Assembly: GCF_012641365.1 (NCBI RefSeq)
Contig: NZ_JABAIM010000002.1
Location: forward strand, 496,001 to 560,000
Reading direction: 5' to 3'
Length of the DNA: 64,000 nucleotides
Origin: Leeia aquatica
GTDB taxonomy: Bacteria; Pseudomonadota; Gammaproteobacteria; Burkholderiales; Leeiaceae
Shown: positions 1 to 7,117 of the stretch, piece after piece
Layout of the letters: each line of letters begins with the position of its first letter
Numbering within the stretch: position 1 is the stretch's first letter
Made by a program: the position numbers and the translations under genes
The notes under the pieces: generated by a model
The model's database searches: none
What the model saw: only the letters and a program-made list of their open reading frames with translations
What the model was told of the DNA's origin: nothing

Positions 1-71
1 AACACCAGCAAAGGCTCACCCATCACCCGGTAACGGCTAGCCCCACATTGACACTGACCTGATAGTTCCAT
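1..71 (-). CDS. GFA family (CENP-V/Mss4-like fold) protein, N-terminal fragment cut by the window edge
   Basis: The frame starts with ATG at 71 and runs off the left edge after 23 codons. It reads MELSGQCQCGASRYRV and then VMGEPLLV. A C-x-C-G pair within the first ten residues, followed by an aromatic residue and a Gly-Glu-Pro turn, is how GFA-family proteins begin; these are zinc-binding, with glutathione-dependent formaldehyde-activating enzyme as the founding member. A run of four G sits six bases before the ATG as a possible ribosome site. It lies just beyond the rpmG terminator, so it is probably a separate transcript. Only the N-terminus is visible, and the substrate cannot be inferred. 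Confidence 0.55.
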   Translation of the reverse strand, partial: MELSGQCQCGASRYRVMGEPLLV

Positions 72-102
72 CGCTGACCCCAGAGGGCAGAAGCACCAAA
101 AC

Positions 103-130
103 AAAAAGCCCACTCAGGGAGCGGGCTTTT
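103..130 (-). terminator. Rho-independent terminator of rpmB-rpmG
   Basis: On the minus strand an AGCCCGCT / AGTGGGCT stem (one wobble pair) with a five-base loop is followed by a run of T. It begins about 20 bases past the rpmG stop codon. Confidence 0.85.
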
Positions 131-149
131 CAGTGAAAATCGCCGAAGC

Positions 150-305
150 TTACTTCAGCTTGATTTCCTTGTAGATCACGTGCTTGCGGACAACGGGATC
201 AAACTTCTTGATCTCCATCTTTTCCGGCATGGTACGCTTGTTCTTGGTGGTGGTGTAGAAGTGGCCGGTACCCGCAGTGGATTCCAGCTTGATCTTTTCA
301 CGCAT
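150..305 (-). CDS. rpmG: 50S ribosomal protein L33
   Basis: This 51-residue protein, [17 protein letters not shown] onward, matches the usual length and composition of bacterial L33: basic and Thr/Lys-rich with a TTTKNKRT segment. It has no CxxC zinc pairs, so it is the cysteine-free form. L33 sits near the tRNA exit (E) site of the large subunit. It is the last gene of a radC-rpmB-rpmG run, 51 bases after rpmB and directly before a strong terminator. The ATG at 305 is the only sensible start. Confidence 0.95.
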   Translation of the reverse strand: MREKIKLESTAGTGHFYTTTKNKRTMPEKMEIKKFDPVVRKHVIYKEIKLK

Positions 306-356
306 GATTCAAACCTTTCATCGCTGGGGCCTCCATGAGGCCCCTGTTACCGTGGA

Positions 357-590
357 TTACAGCGCACCTGCTGCACGCAGATCAGCCAGAACGACATCGA
401 TACCCTTCTTGTCGATCAGACGCAGACCGGCGTTGCTCACGCGCAGACGAACCCAGCGGTTCTCACTTTCCACCCAGAACCGACGATATTGCAGGTTCGG
501 CAGAAAACGACGTTTGGTTTTGTTGTTGGCATGGGAAACGTTGTTCCCCGTCATCGGCGCTTTGCCGGTGACCTGACATACTCGCGCCAT
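357..590 (-). CDS. rpmB: 50S ribosomal protein L28
   Basis: The 77-residue protein has the L28 signature: [20 protein letters not shown] at the N-terminus, then a [11 protein letters not shown] segment. L28 is a small basic large-subunit protein, usually encoded directly before rpmG, as here. GGAG lies eight bases before the ATG. A good sigma-70 promoter overlaps the 3' end of radC just upstream, so rpmB-rpmG can be transcribed independently of radC. Confidence 0.96.
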   Translation of the reverse strand: MARVCQVTGKAPMTGNNVSHANNKTKRRFLPNLQYRRFWVESENRWVRLRVSNAGLRLIDKKGIDVVLADLRAAGAL

Positions 591-634
591 GGCCCTGACT
601 CCAGTTTCGTATAGCGGATTTCGGAAAAGCGTGA

Positions 635-663
635 TTTATACCATGCACGCCAAACTAACTCAA
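635..663 (-). promoter_or_regulatory. Sigma-70 promoter for rpmB-rpmG
   Basis: Minus strand: TTGAGT, a 17-base spacer, then TATAAA preceded by TGG (extended -10). It overlaps the radC stop codon and lies 45 bases upstream of the rpmB start. Confidence 0.65.
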
Positions 664-1379
664 GCCCCGCGTGCGTTTTCTTCGCTATGAAGGGTGTCAT
701 TTGACAACAGCCAACCCTGCTCGGCGAAGGAGAGACTCTGGTTTCCCGCCACAATCACATGATCCAGCAAACGGATGTCCAGCAAGTGCAGTGCGCGTTG
801 CAGCTTGCGGGTCAGCTGATGGTCAGCCGGACTCGCATCAGGCCGGCCTGATGGGTGATTGTGCGCCAGAATCAAGGAGGCAGCATGGCATGCCAGCGCC
901 TGCTGGGCGACTTCACGCGGGTAAATCACGCACTGGTCCAGGGTACCCCGCGCCAGCTCGGCCGACTGGATCAGCCGGTGCTGGCTATCCAGAAACAGAC
1001 CCAGCACCACCTCGCGTGGCAGGCGCCCCAGTCGCAAGCCCAGGTATTGCTTCACCGTCTTCACACTGCCCAGCACCGGCTGCTGCTGCATGTCTTCCAG
1101 CAGCGCACGCCGCGCCATCTCCAGCACCGCCTGCAGTTGCGCATACTTGGCCGCGCCCAGACCGCGTACGCTGGACACCTCGTCCTGCGACGCAGCGAAC
1201 AAGGCATTCAGTGAGCCAAAGCGTTGCAGCAGCTGCCGCGCCAGGTCCACGGCGGACACGCCGGTCACCCCTACCCGCAGGAAGATCGCCAGCAACTCGG
1301 CATCCGACAAACTCTCCGCCCCGCGCTGTAGCAGTTTTTCGCGCGGACGCTCGTCCGCCGGCCAATCGGTAATCCGCAC
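660..1379 (-). CDS. radC: RadC family JAB1/MPN metalloprotein
   Basis: The 239-residue protein starts [17 protein letters not shown], the classic RadC opening. A helix-hairpin-helix-like N-terminal region includes [13 protein letters not shown] and [14 protein letters not shown]. The C-terminal JAMM metal site is visible as [15 protein letters not shown], which supplies two His and the Asp. Despite its name the family has no proven radiation-repair role; members are often linked to replication or recombination contexts. It lies 12 bases after the EamA-transporter stop, so the two are probably cotranscribed. The gene order radC-rpmB-rpmG is common in Proteobacteria. Confidence 0.93.
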   Translation of the reverse strand: MRITDWPADERPREKLLQRGAESLSDAELLAIFLRVGVTGVSAVDLARQLLQRFGSLNALFAASQDEVSSVRGLGAAKYAQLQAVLEMARRALLEDMQQQPVLGSVKTVKQYLGLRLGRLPREVVLGLFLDSQHRLIQSAELARGTLDQCVIYPREVAQQALACHAASLILAHNHPSGRPDASPADHQLTRKLQRALHLLDIRLLDHVIVAGNQSLSFAEQGWLLSNDTLHSEENARGA

Positions 1380-1391
1380 CCTGCCCTCCTC

Positions 1392-2231
1392 TTACGCCAG
1401 ACGCATGGTCACCGCCCCGGCACCGATCAGACCCACTGCCAGCCAGCGCCGCCGCGACATCGGCTCTTTGAGCACCCATGCCGAGATCAAACAGGCAAAC
1501 AGGATGGAGGTCTCGCGCAAGGCTGACACCATGGCGACCGGTGCCCGTGTCATCGCCCACAACGCCACCCCATAGGAGCCCAGCGTAAACGCGCCCCCCA
1601 CCAATGCCCGCCCACCCTGCTGCCGCATCTGCAACAGCAAAGGCTCCCGCTGTGCATACCAGGCCCAGAGCAGGATCGGTACCGCAGCGACAAAGAAAAT
1701 CCACAGCGTGTACACCAGTGCATGGCCGGATGCCCGTACCCCCATGCCATCATTGAGGGTGTAGATCGCAATCACCACGGCATTGAGCAGGGCATAGCGC
1801 GCCCCCTTGCCCTGCTGGCGCAACACCCGCCAGGAGCCCAGCAGACCAAACACCCCGCCACAGATCAGCAGCACCGCCAGCCAGCCGGTTGCGCCCAGGC
1901 TCTCCCCAGTCAGGGGACGAGACACCAGCGCCACCAGCATTGGCGCACTGCCGCGCATGATCGGGTAGGTCTGGCTCATGTCGGCATGATGGTAAGCAGC
2001 TGCCAGCAAGGCAAAGTAAAACACTTGCAGCACGATCGACAGCAGCACATGCGGCCAGGCCGCTGCCGCCATCATCGGCAGGAACAGCAGGCCGACGCCG
2101 GACAACACGCCGGAGGCACCCGCCACCAGGGTGGTCATCATCAGCTTGTTCCCCGCCGATTTGACCATCGCATTCCAGCTGGCGTGCATCAAGGCGGCAA
2201 ACAGTACCCACAGCAATACCTGCGTATCCAA
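1392..2231 (-). CDS. EamA/DMT family membrane transporter
   Basis: This is an integral membrane protein of about 279 residues with roughly ten hydrophobic helices. Two halves can be seen: LWVLFAALMHASWNAMVKSAG near the start, and ALRETSILFACLISAWVLKEP near the end. The latter is the typical second EamA repeat, followed by RRWLAVGLIGAGAV. DMT exporters move amino acids, nucleosides or other metabolites; the substrate is unknown here. I prefer the TTG start at 2231 because GGAGAG lies seven bases upstream. An in-frame ATG at 2258 has no well-spaced ribosome site. It is divergent from coaBC and upstream of radC. Confidence 0.8.
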   Translation of the reverse strand: MDTQVLLWVLFAALMHASWNAMVKSAGNKLMMTTLVAGASGVLSGVGLLFLPMMAAAAWPHVLLSIVLQVFYFALLAAAYHHADMSQTYPIMRGSAPMLVALVSRPLTGESLGATGWLAVLLICGGVFGLLGSWRVLRQQGKGARYALLNAVVIAIYTLNDGMGVRASGHALVYTLWIFFVAAVPILLWAWYAQREPLLLQMRQQGGRALVGGAFTLGSYGVALWAMTRAPVAMVSALRETSILFACLISAWVLKEPMSRRRWLAVGLIGAGAVTMRLA

Positions 2232-2404
2232 ACCATCTCTCCAAGGCCGATCTTCCATCCTGCGACCCGGTCGGTAGCGCGTCAAGGACCAATCCCGCCA
2301 GTCTGCAATATTTCCGCAGGCCACTGCGCAAGGGGAGTCGCTGGTGCGATAATGTGCCTTTGACCTGCCCAGCCGGGCAGCGCTTGTTTTATTGGAGTTC
2401 CTGC

Positions 2405-3634
2405 ATGGCGTTTCCGATCAAGCATCTGGTCCTGGGTGTGACCGGTGGCGTAGCCGCGTACAAGGCCGCAGAGCTGACCCGCTTGCTGGTCAAGGCCGGT
2501 GTCGGCGTGCGTGTGGTGCTCACCGAAGGGGGCAGCCGTTTTGTCACCCCGCATACTTTTCAGGCCCTCAGCGGTCGGCATGTGTTTACCGACCTGTGGG
2601 ATAACCGGGTACCCAATGGCATGGCGCACATCGACCTGTCGCGGGAAGCCGATGCCATCCTGATCGCCCCGGCCAGTGCCGACTTCATGGCCAAGCTGGT
2701 ACACGGCACTGCCGACGACCTGCTGTCCACCCTGTGCCTGGCGCGAGATTGCCCGCTCTTGCTGGCCCCGGCCATGAACCGCCAGATGTGGGAAAACCCG
2801 GCTACCCAGCGCAATGTGCGGCAGTTGAAAGCCGACGGTATCACGCTGTTTGGCCCGGATGCTGGCGAACAGGCTTGTGGAGAGAATGGCATGGGCCGCA
2901 TGCTGGAGCCTGAGGCGCTGATGGCGATGCTGGAAGGCCACTTCCAGCCCAAGCCGCTGAAGGGCTGCAAGGTATTGGTCACCGCCGGCCCCACCTTTGA
3001 ACGCATCGACGCGGTGCGCGGCATCACCAATCAGAGCTCAGGAAAGATGGGCTTTGCCGTCGCCCGCGCAGCACAGGAAGCTGGAGCCGAGGTGATTCTG
3101 GTGGCTGGCCTCGTCAGCCAGCCCACCCCTTACGGTGTCAAACGCATTGATGTGGAAAGCGCGCAGCAGATGCAGCAGGCGGTAAACGCGCATATCAGCG
3201 TGCAGGACTTGTTCATTGCTGTCGCCGCTGTGGCGGACTATCACCCGCTGCAGCAGCATGAGCAAAAGCTGAAAAAAGACGCACAGATCATGCAGATCGA
3301 ACTGGCGCCGACGGTCGACATCCTGGCCAGCGTTGCCAGCCTGCCGCGCCCGCCGTTCTGCGTGGGCTTTGCCGCCGAGAGTCAGAACCTGCTGGACTAC
3401 GCCGAGCAGAAGCGCAAGCGCAAGCGCCTGCCGCTACTGGCTGCCAATCTGGTACAGAATGCTTTTAACAGTGACGACAATGAACTGGTGCTGCTGGATG
3501 ATCACGGCCGTACCCCGCTGCCGCGTACCGACAAACTGGACCAGGCCCGGCAACTGATCGCCCATGCCGCCCGCCTCTACCATGCTGGCGGCAGCCCTGC
3601 GCCTGCGGCCCGCACCCTTGACCGTAAAGCCTGA
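2405..3634 (+). CDS. coaBC: Bifunctional phosphopantothenoylcysteine decarboxylase / phosphopantothenate-cysteine ligase
   Basis: This 409-residue enzyme carries two successive steps of coenzyme A synthesis. The N-terminal flavoprotein CoaC half (about 1-185) starts MAFPIKHLVLGVTGGVAAYK, with the APAMN motif (LLAPAMNRQMW) and the PDAGEQACGENGMGRM substrate-clamp region. The CoaB ligase half (about 190-400) shows VLVTAGPTFERIDAVRGITN and an AAVADYHP segment. The ATG at 2405 has GGAG seven bases upstream; an in-frame ATG at 2354 lacks one and would add non-homologous residues. It leads a coaBC-pdxJ-dut run, and the coaBC-dut linkage is widespread in Proteobacteria. Confidence 0.96.
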   Translation: MAFPIKHLVLGVTGGVAAYKAAELTRLLVKAGVGVRVVLTEGGSRFVTPHTFQALSGRHVFTDLWDNRVPNGMAHIDLSREADAILIAPASADFMAKLVHGTADDLLSTLCLARDCPLLLAPAMNRQMWENPATQRNVRQLKADGITLFGPDAGEQACGENGMGRMLEPEALMAMLEGHFQPKPLKGCKVLVTAGPTFERIDAVRGITNQSSGKMGFAVARAAQEAGAEVILVAGLVSQPTPYGVKRIDVESAQQMQQAVNAHISVQDLFIAVAAVADYHPLQQHEQKLKKDAQIMQIELAPTVDILASVASLPRPPFCVGFAAESQNLLDYAEQKRKRKRLPLLAANLVQNAFNSDDNELVLLDDHGRTPLPRTDKLDQARQLIAHAARLYHAGGSPAPAARTLDRKA

Positions 3635-3651
3635 ACCCTGAGGAACCGACC

Positions 3652-4371
3652 GTGAGTACCCGCCTTTCCGTCAACCTGAACAAGGTCGCCCTGATCCGCA
3701 ACTCGCGCGGCCATAACCAGCCAGACCTGCTGCAGGTGGCGCTGGACTGCGAGCGCTTTGGCGCCGAAGGCATTACCCTGCACCCTCGCCCGGACCAACG
3801 CCATGCCCGCTATGATGACTTGCCGCTGATGAAGCAGCACCTGCGCACCGAGCTGAACGTGGAAGGCAACCCGACCCGCGCCTTCATCGACGCCGTGCTG
3901 GCCGTCTGCCCGGCACAAGTGACGCTGGTGCCGGATGCGCCCGATGCGCTGACCTCCAACGCGGGGTGGGATACCATCCAGCATCAGGGCTTTCTGAAGG
4001 AGGTGGTGGCGGAGTTCAAGCAGCACGGCATCCGCACCTCCCTGTTCATCGACCCGCAACCAGCAATGGCCGATGGCGCACTGGCCTGCGGTGCCGACCG
4101 GGTAGAGCTGTATACCGAGGCCTATGCCCGCCAGTTCAGCAGCGACCCCGCTGCCGCGCTGGCACCCTATCTGGCCACCGCTGAGCGTGTGCAGCAGCTG
4201 GGCCTGGGCCTGAACGCCGGGCATGACCTGAACCTGGATAACCTGCGCTACTTCCAGAGGCATATCCCTGGCCTGCAGGAAGTCTCCATCGGCCACGCGC
4301 TGGTGTGTGACGCCCTCTACTTGGGGCTGGAAGAAACCCTGCGTCGCTACCTGACCGAATGCCGCGCCTGA
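3652..4371 (+). CDS. pdxJ: Pyridoxine 5'-phosphate synthase
   Basis: The 239-residue protein matches PdxJ in length and motifs: RLSVNLNKVALIRNSRG at the start, then GAEGITLHPRPDQRH with the catalytic His region, the NVEGNP loop and the GLGLNAGHDLN phosphate-binding stretch. It condenses 1-deoxyxylulose 5-phosphate with 3-amino-1-hydroxyacetone 1-phosphate in de novo vitamin B6 synthesis. Translation starts at GTG (3652), with GAGGAA eight bases upstream. It sits 17 bases after coaBC. The acpS gene that often follows pdxJ is absent; dut follows instead. Confidence 0.96.
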   Translation: MSTRLSVNLNKVALIRNSRGHNQPDLLQVALDCERFGAEGITLHPRPDQRHARYDDLPLMKQHLRTELNVEGNPTRAFIDAVLAVCPAQVTLVPDAPDALTSNAGWDTIQHQGFLKEVVAEFKQHGIRTSLFIDPQPAMADGALACGADRVELYTEAYARQFSSDPAAALAPYLATAERVQQLGLGLNAGHDLNLDNLRYFQRHIPGLQEVSIGHALVCDALYLGLEETLRRYLTECRA

Positions 4372-4398
4372 TCCATGACCACCCACACTGATCGAAAC

Positions 4399-4854
4399 AT
4401 GAGCACACCACAGATTGACCTGAAGATTCTGGACAACCGCCTGCGCGAGCAGCTCCCTGCCTATGCTACCCCCGGCGCCGCCGGGCTGGACCTACGCGCC
4501 TGCATCGAACATACCCTGATCCTCGCCCCCGGCCAGACTGAACTGGTGCCCACCGGCATCGCCCTGCACCTGGCCGATCCGGGCCTGGCGGCCATGATCC
4601 TGCCGCGCTCCGGCCTCGGCCACAAGCATGGCATCGTACTCGGCAATCTGGTCGGGCTGATTGACTCGGATTATCAGGGGCAGATCTTCGTCTCACTGTG
4701 GAACCGGGGCAGCACCCCGTTCACCCTCTCCCCGCTGGAGCGTATCGCCCAGCTGGTAGTGGTGCCGGTCTTGCAAGTGGGCTTCAACATCGTGGATGAC
4801 TTCACCGCCAGCGAACGCGGTGAAGGCGGCTTTGGCAGCACCGGCAAAGCCTGA
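4399..4854 (+). CDS. dut: Deoxyuridine 5'-triphosphate nucleotidohydrolase (dUTPase)
   Basis: The 151-residue trimeric dUTPase shows the five conserved motifs: [47 protein letters not shown] and the C-terminal arm [10 protein letters not shown]. It hydrolyses dUTP to dUMP, keeping uracil out of DNA and feeding dTMP synthesis. I chose the ATG at 4399 because [15 protein letters not shown] aligns with the usual start; an upstream in-frame ATG at 4375 would add eight unrelated residues and neither has a strong ribosome site. It ends the coaBC-pdxJ-dut unit before a strong terminator. Confidence 0.94.
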   Translation: MSTPQIDLKILDNRLREQLPAYATPGAAGLDLRACIEHTLILAPGQTELVPTGIALHLADPGLAAMILPRSGLGHKHGIVLGNLVGLIDSDYQGQIFVSLWNRGSTPFTLSPLERIAQLVVVPVLQVGFNIVDDFTASERGEGGFGSTGKA

Positions 4855-4872
4855 GGTCACATCACACCCATG

Positions 4873-4902
4873 AAAAAGGGGCAGCACAGGCTGCCCCTTT
4901 TT
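4873..4902. terminator. Bidirectional Rho-independent terminator between dut and the YiaA-like gene
   Basis: A near-perfect A5-GGGGCAGC / GCTGCCCC-T5 hairpin with a short loop lies between the convergent ends of dut and the yiaA-like gene. It has T runs on both strands and can serve both transcripts. Confidence 0.9.
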
Positions 4903-4925
4903 CATGCATATACGCAGTTAAGGCA

Positions 4926-5345
4926 TCAGGCACCGGCCTCATCCGCCGCCTTCATGTCACGTGTATTTTTCTGCACCGCAATCGCAGCAAACAGGCTCAG
5001 CACATAGGCAATGGCGTAAAAACCCTTCTCGCTCGGTGCCAATGAAGCATTCCACAAACCCACGCCCAGCAACAGCAAGGCCATCCCCAGTGATACCCAG
5101 CACAGCCCGAGGTACAGGCCCGTCACCGGAATATCCTCCAGCCGGTCGCGCACGCTCTTTTGCAGCGATACGGCGGAAAACAGACCATACATCAGCACCG
5201 TAAAGTAATACCCACGTTCGTTCAGCATCATTGCCTTTTCATCGGCATTCCACAGCCCATAGCAGTAGGTCAGCACACCGGCAAACAGCGCGAGCCATGA
5301 TGCGCCGATAAATGCCGCTGAAGGTCGTTGGTATTGTACGGACAT
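4926..5345 (-). CDS. YiaA/YiaB-family inner-membrane protein
   Basis: This 139-residue membrane protein has four predicted helices in two similar halves. Each half contains an LWNA turn followed by a KG/RG-FY segment and a stretch ending AVQK or SLQK. That duplicated two-helix layout is typical of YiaA/YiaB inner-membrane proteins, whose function is not established. The ATG at 5345 has GGGAGA upstream; a longer frame from 5393 adds residues with no support. It lies downstream of the isochorismatase-like gene but behind that gene's terminator. Confidence 0.8.
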   Translation of the reverse strand: MSVQYQRPSAAFIGASWLALFAGVLTYCYGLWNADEKAMMLNERGYYFTVLMYGLFSAVSLQKSVRDRLEDIPVTGLYLGLCWVSLGMALLLLGVGLWNASLAPSEKGFYAIAYVLSLFAAIAVQKNTRDMKAADEAGA

Positions 5346-5467
5346 GCCTGATCTCCCTGTTGTTGGCACCGCAAGCCCCAGACTCAGGGCCATGCGATAG
5401 GTGAGCCCATCATGTCACGCCCATTTCAGTATGACAAGACAACGAGACACAGCACGTACAGGGTAGC

Positions 5468-5526
5468 AAAAAATGACACCAAGGAGGTGCATGCTTCGAA
5501 CTCATGCACAGCGATGCCGGGTGTCA
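5468..5526 (-). terminator. Nested-stem terminator downstream of the isochorismatase-like gene
   Basis: Minus strand: an outer TGACACC / GGTGTCA stem encloses an inner GTGCATG / CATGCAC hairpin, and a run of six T follows at once. It begins 25 bases past the stop codon at 5551. Confidence 0.7.
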
Positions 5527-5550
5527 CATGCCTCAATCCGCAGCGATCAT

Positions 5551-6114
5551 TCAGTGTGCTTGGTGACTGAGGCTTAACCACTCAGCAGAGGTCAACACGG
5601 TAGCGTACTCACCATGCAGGTTCGCCAAGGCCATGGCATGCACCTCCTGCGCAGTGCGCGGGACGCCGTCATGATCCTGCCCTTTGAACGCAAAGCAGGC
5701 ATCCGCAATCACAAAGGTCTTGAAACCCAGATTGCCACCACTGCGCGCGGTCGACTCCACCGAGTTATTGGTACTGACCCCGACAATCACGATACGGTCG
5801 ATACCGCGTACATGCAGCCAGCGCTCCAGCCCGCTATGCACAAAAGCATCCGGCACATTCTTCTCCACCACATGCTCATGCGGCAAAGGCTGCAAAGCCG
5901 GCTGAAACTCCACCCCCAGCTGCCCCGGCCAGAATGGTGAACCCGGTGTACGCGAAATGTGACGCACATGCACAATCGGCGCCCCACGCTGGCGCCACTC
6001 CGCCAACAGCGCGGCAATCACCGCCTCCGCACCAAGGTTATTGCGCACATCCGGCGCAGGCCAGCTCATACCCTGCTGCATGTCGATGATGATCAAAGCC
6101 GGAAGAGTAGACAT
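5551..6114 (-). CDS. Isochorismatase-fold cysteine-hydrolase family protein with Ser at the Cys position
   Basis: The 187-residue protein has the isochorismatase (cysteine hydrolase) fold. ALIIIDMQQGM gives the acidic residue, VVEKNVPDAF the lysine, and GVSTNNSVESTARSG corresponds to the nucleophile loop G-x-x-T-x-x-C-V. The nucleophile position is Ser, not Cys, so classical nicotinamidase/amidase chemistry may be altered or lost. A cis-peptide-type loop appears intact (IVGVSTNN). It is monocistronic, with its own terminator and an AT-rich upstream region. The substrate cannot be read from the sequence. It lies directly downstream of the island boundary. Confidence 0.85.
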   Translation of the reverse strand: MSTLPALIIIDMQQGMSWPAPDVRNNLGAEAVIAALLAEWRQRGAPIVHVRHISRTPGSPFWPGQLGVEFQPALQPLPHEHVVEKNVPDAFVHSGLERWLHVRGIDRIVIVGVSTNNSVESTARSGGNLGFKTFVIADACFAFKGQDHDGVPRTAQEVHAMALANLHGEYATVLTSAEWLSLSHQAH

Positions 6115-6244
6115 GTTTGATTGCTTTAAAACCCGTAAGCATCACCTTGTACACGAGCACACGCCACCATGGCAACCCTGTCTAGCCGCGTGTCTGCTCA
6201 TTCAAAAAAGAAACGCTTGATCTCACAGGAGATGCCAGCAAAGC

Positions 6245-6274
6245 AAAACAGCCTGCATCACTGCAGGCTGTTTT
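6245..6274 (-). terminator. tRNA terminator hairpin, left (displaced) copy
   Basis: A perfect AAAACAGCCTGCA / TGCAGGCTGTTTT stem. It is a copy of the terminator that follows the intact tRNA at 15026-15055, and lies next to the tRNA 3' fragment. Confidence 0.8.
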
Positions 6275-6281
6275 CAGGTAC

Positions 6282-6329
6282 TGGTGGGCCCCCCGGGAGT
6301 CGAACCCGGCACCAACGGATTATGAGTCC
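6282..6329 (-). pseudogene. 3' half of tRNA-Ile(CAU), island boundary remnant
   Basis: This 48-base piece is identical to the 3' part of the complete tRNA at 15063-15141, including part of the anticodon arm, the T arm and the encoded CCA. The 5' half is missing, so it cannot form a tRNA. Confidence 0.92.
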
Positions 6330-6702
6330 TCGCAAAGATTCAGTCATATCATTAACATGACTATCAATTTGCTCCGCAAATCCCTGCTATACGGGAGGGT
6401 GGCAAGCCGCGCGGGTGCTGGATGTCTACAATGCTTGCGTAGCGGCATTCACTGATACACAGCAAGTAGTCAGCTTTCACGAGCTCTCTAAATTGCTGGA
6501 TCGGCTTATCTTGGTCGTCTTAACGATACCCGGTAGCATGGGTGAGGGATGACATCAGCAACCCATTACAGGGTAGCCAGTGCCGGTCTCACATAAACGG
6601 CACCTATACGCATATCTATGGTTATTGTGCTCAACGTTGAGCTAGTGCCAGGCAATATTCACCTTATTACTGATTAAAACGGTCAATGCCAAGTCTAAAA
6701 CC
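6330..6702. other. Gene-poor stretch with a possible decayed reading frame at 6361-6552
   Basis: This 373-base segment inside the island has no complete gene. One plus-strand frame stays open from 6361 to a TGA at 6550-6552 and reads protein-like (LDVYNACVAAF, then VSFHELSKLLDRL). It has no ATG near its start; a GTG lies at its middle. It could be the 3' end of a lost gene such as mobility or accessory DNA. I do not recognise the family. Confidence 0.35.
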
Positions 6703-7113
6703 CTACAATTCATCAGCATATTCTTCATTACAAAAGACTGCAACCGACACATCATTTTCAAACCATACCTGCAAGCCTAGCGAATAATATTCATATGGGG
6801 TTTGGTATGTATCATCATAAACACAAACCAAATCACCAACTTCATCTGGAGCCCCAAATTTCTTATTAAAATCCTCGCTTTTCCTTCCAATTAGCTGAAA
6901 ATCATCAACAAGAGCGTCCCCAAAACAATAGACACAAACCACAGCATCATTCCTTACGTAGCATTTTTTTCCGTCCTCCTTTTGAAAAGTCCGCCAATTT
7001 GTAATATCATCCACCCCCGCCATATCCTCCAAATACCCCAACCCCTCTATTTCATTGACACACATTCCGAACTTAATATCATCCACGCCAATTAAAGGAT
7101 AAACAATAATCAT
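6703..7113 (-). CDS. Small acidic protein, putative immunity partner of the RHS tip
   Basis: This 136-residue soluble protein is rich in Asp, Glu and aromatic residues (GVDDIKFGM, EDMAGVDDITNW, then YYSLGLQVWFENDVSVAVF). It has no signal peptide or membrane segment. Its ATG at 7113 lies four bases after the RHS stop codon, with GAAAGG upstream, so the two are translationally coupled. Base composition is AT-rich, like the RHS tip and unlike the RHS core. A small acidic gene tucked directly behind an RHS C-terminus is the usual arrangement of immunity genes of polymorphic toxins. The function is inferred from position only; I do not recognise the family. Confidence 0.7.
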   Translation of the reverse strand: MIIVYPLIGVDDIKFGMCVNEIEGLGYLEDMAGVDDITNWRTFQKEDGKKCYVRNDAVVCVYCFGDALVDDFQLIGRKSEDFNKKFGAPDEVGDLVCVYDDTYQTPYEYYSLGLQVWFENDVSVAVFCNEEYADEL

Positions 7114-7117
7114 TTCA

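Larger units (their letters stand above)
6245..6329. repeat. Left 85-bp direct repeat (attachment-site-like) of the tRNA island
   Basis: Bases 6245-6329 repeat at 15026-15110 with only two mismatches. The repeat covers the tRNA-Ile(CAU) 3' half from the anticodon stem to CCA plus the terminator. Sequence identity stops abruptly after GAGTCC in both copies, as expected for integration into the anticodon arm. Confidence 0.9.

Noticed and set aside
2348..2353. GATAAT as a coaBC promoter -10 box
   Set aside because: It has a TGC extended element but no credible -35 at 16-18 bases, so it was not listed as a feature.
6282..6329. Second tRNA-Ile gene
   Set aside because: Only the 3' half is present; the acceptor 5' strand and D arm are missing.
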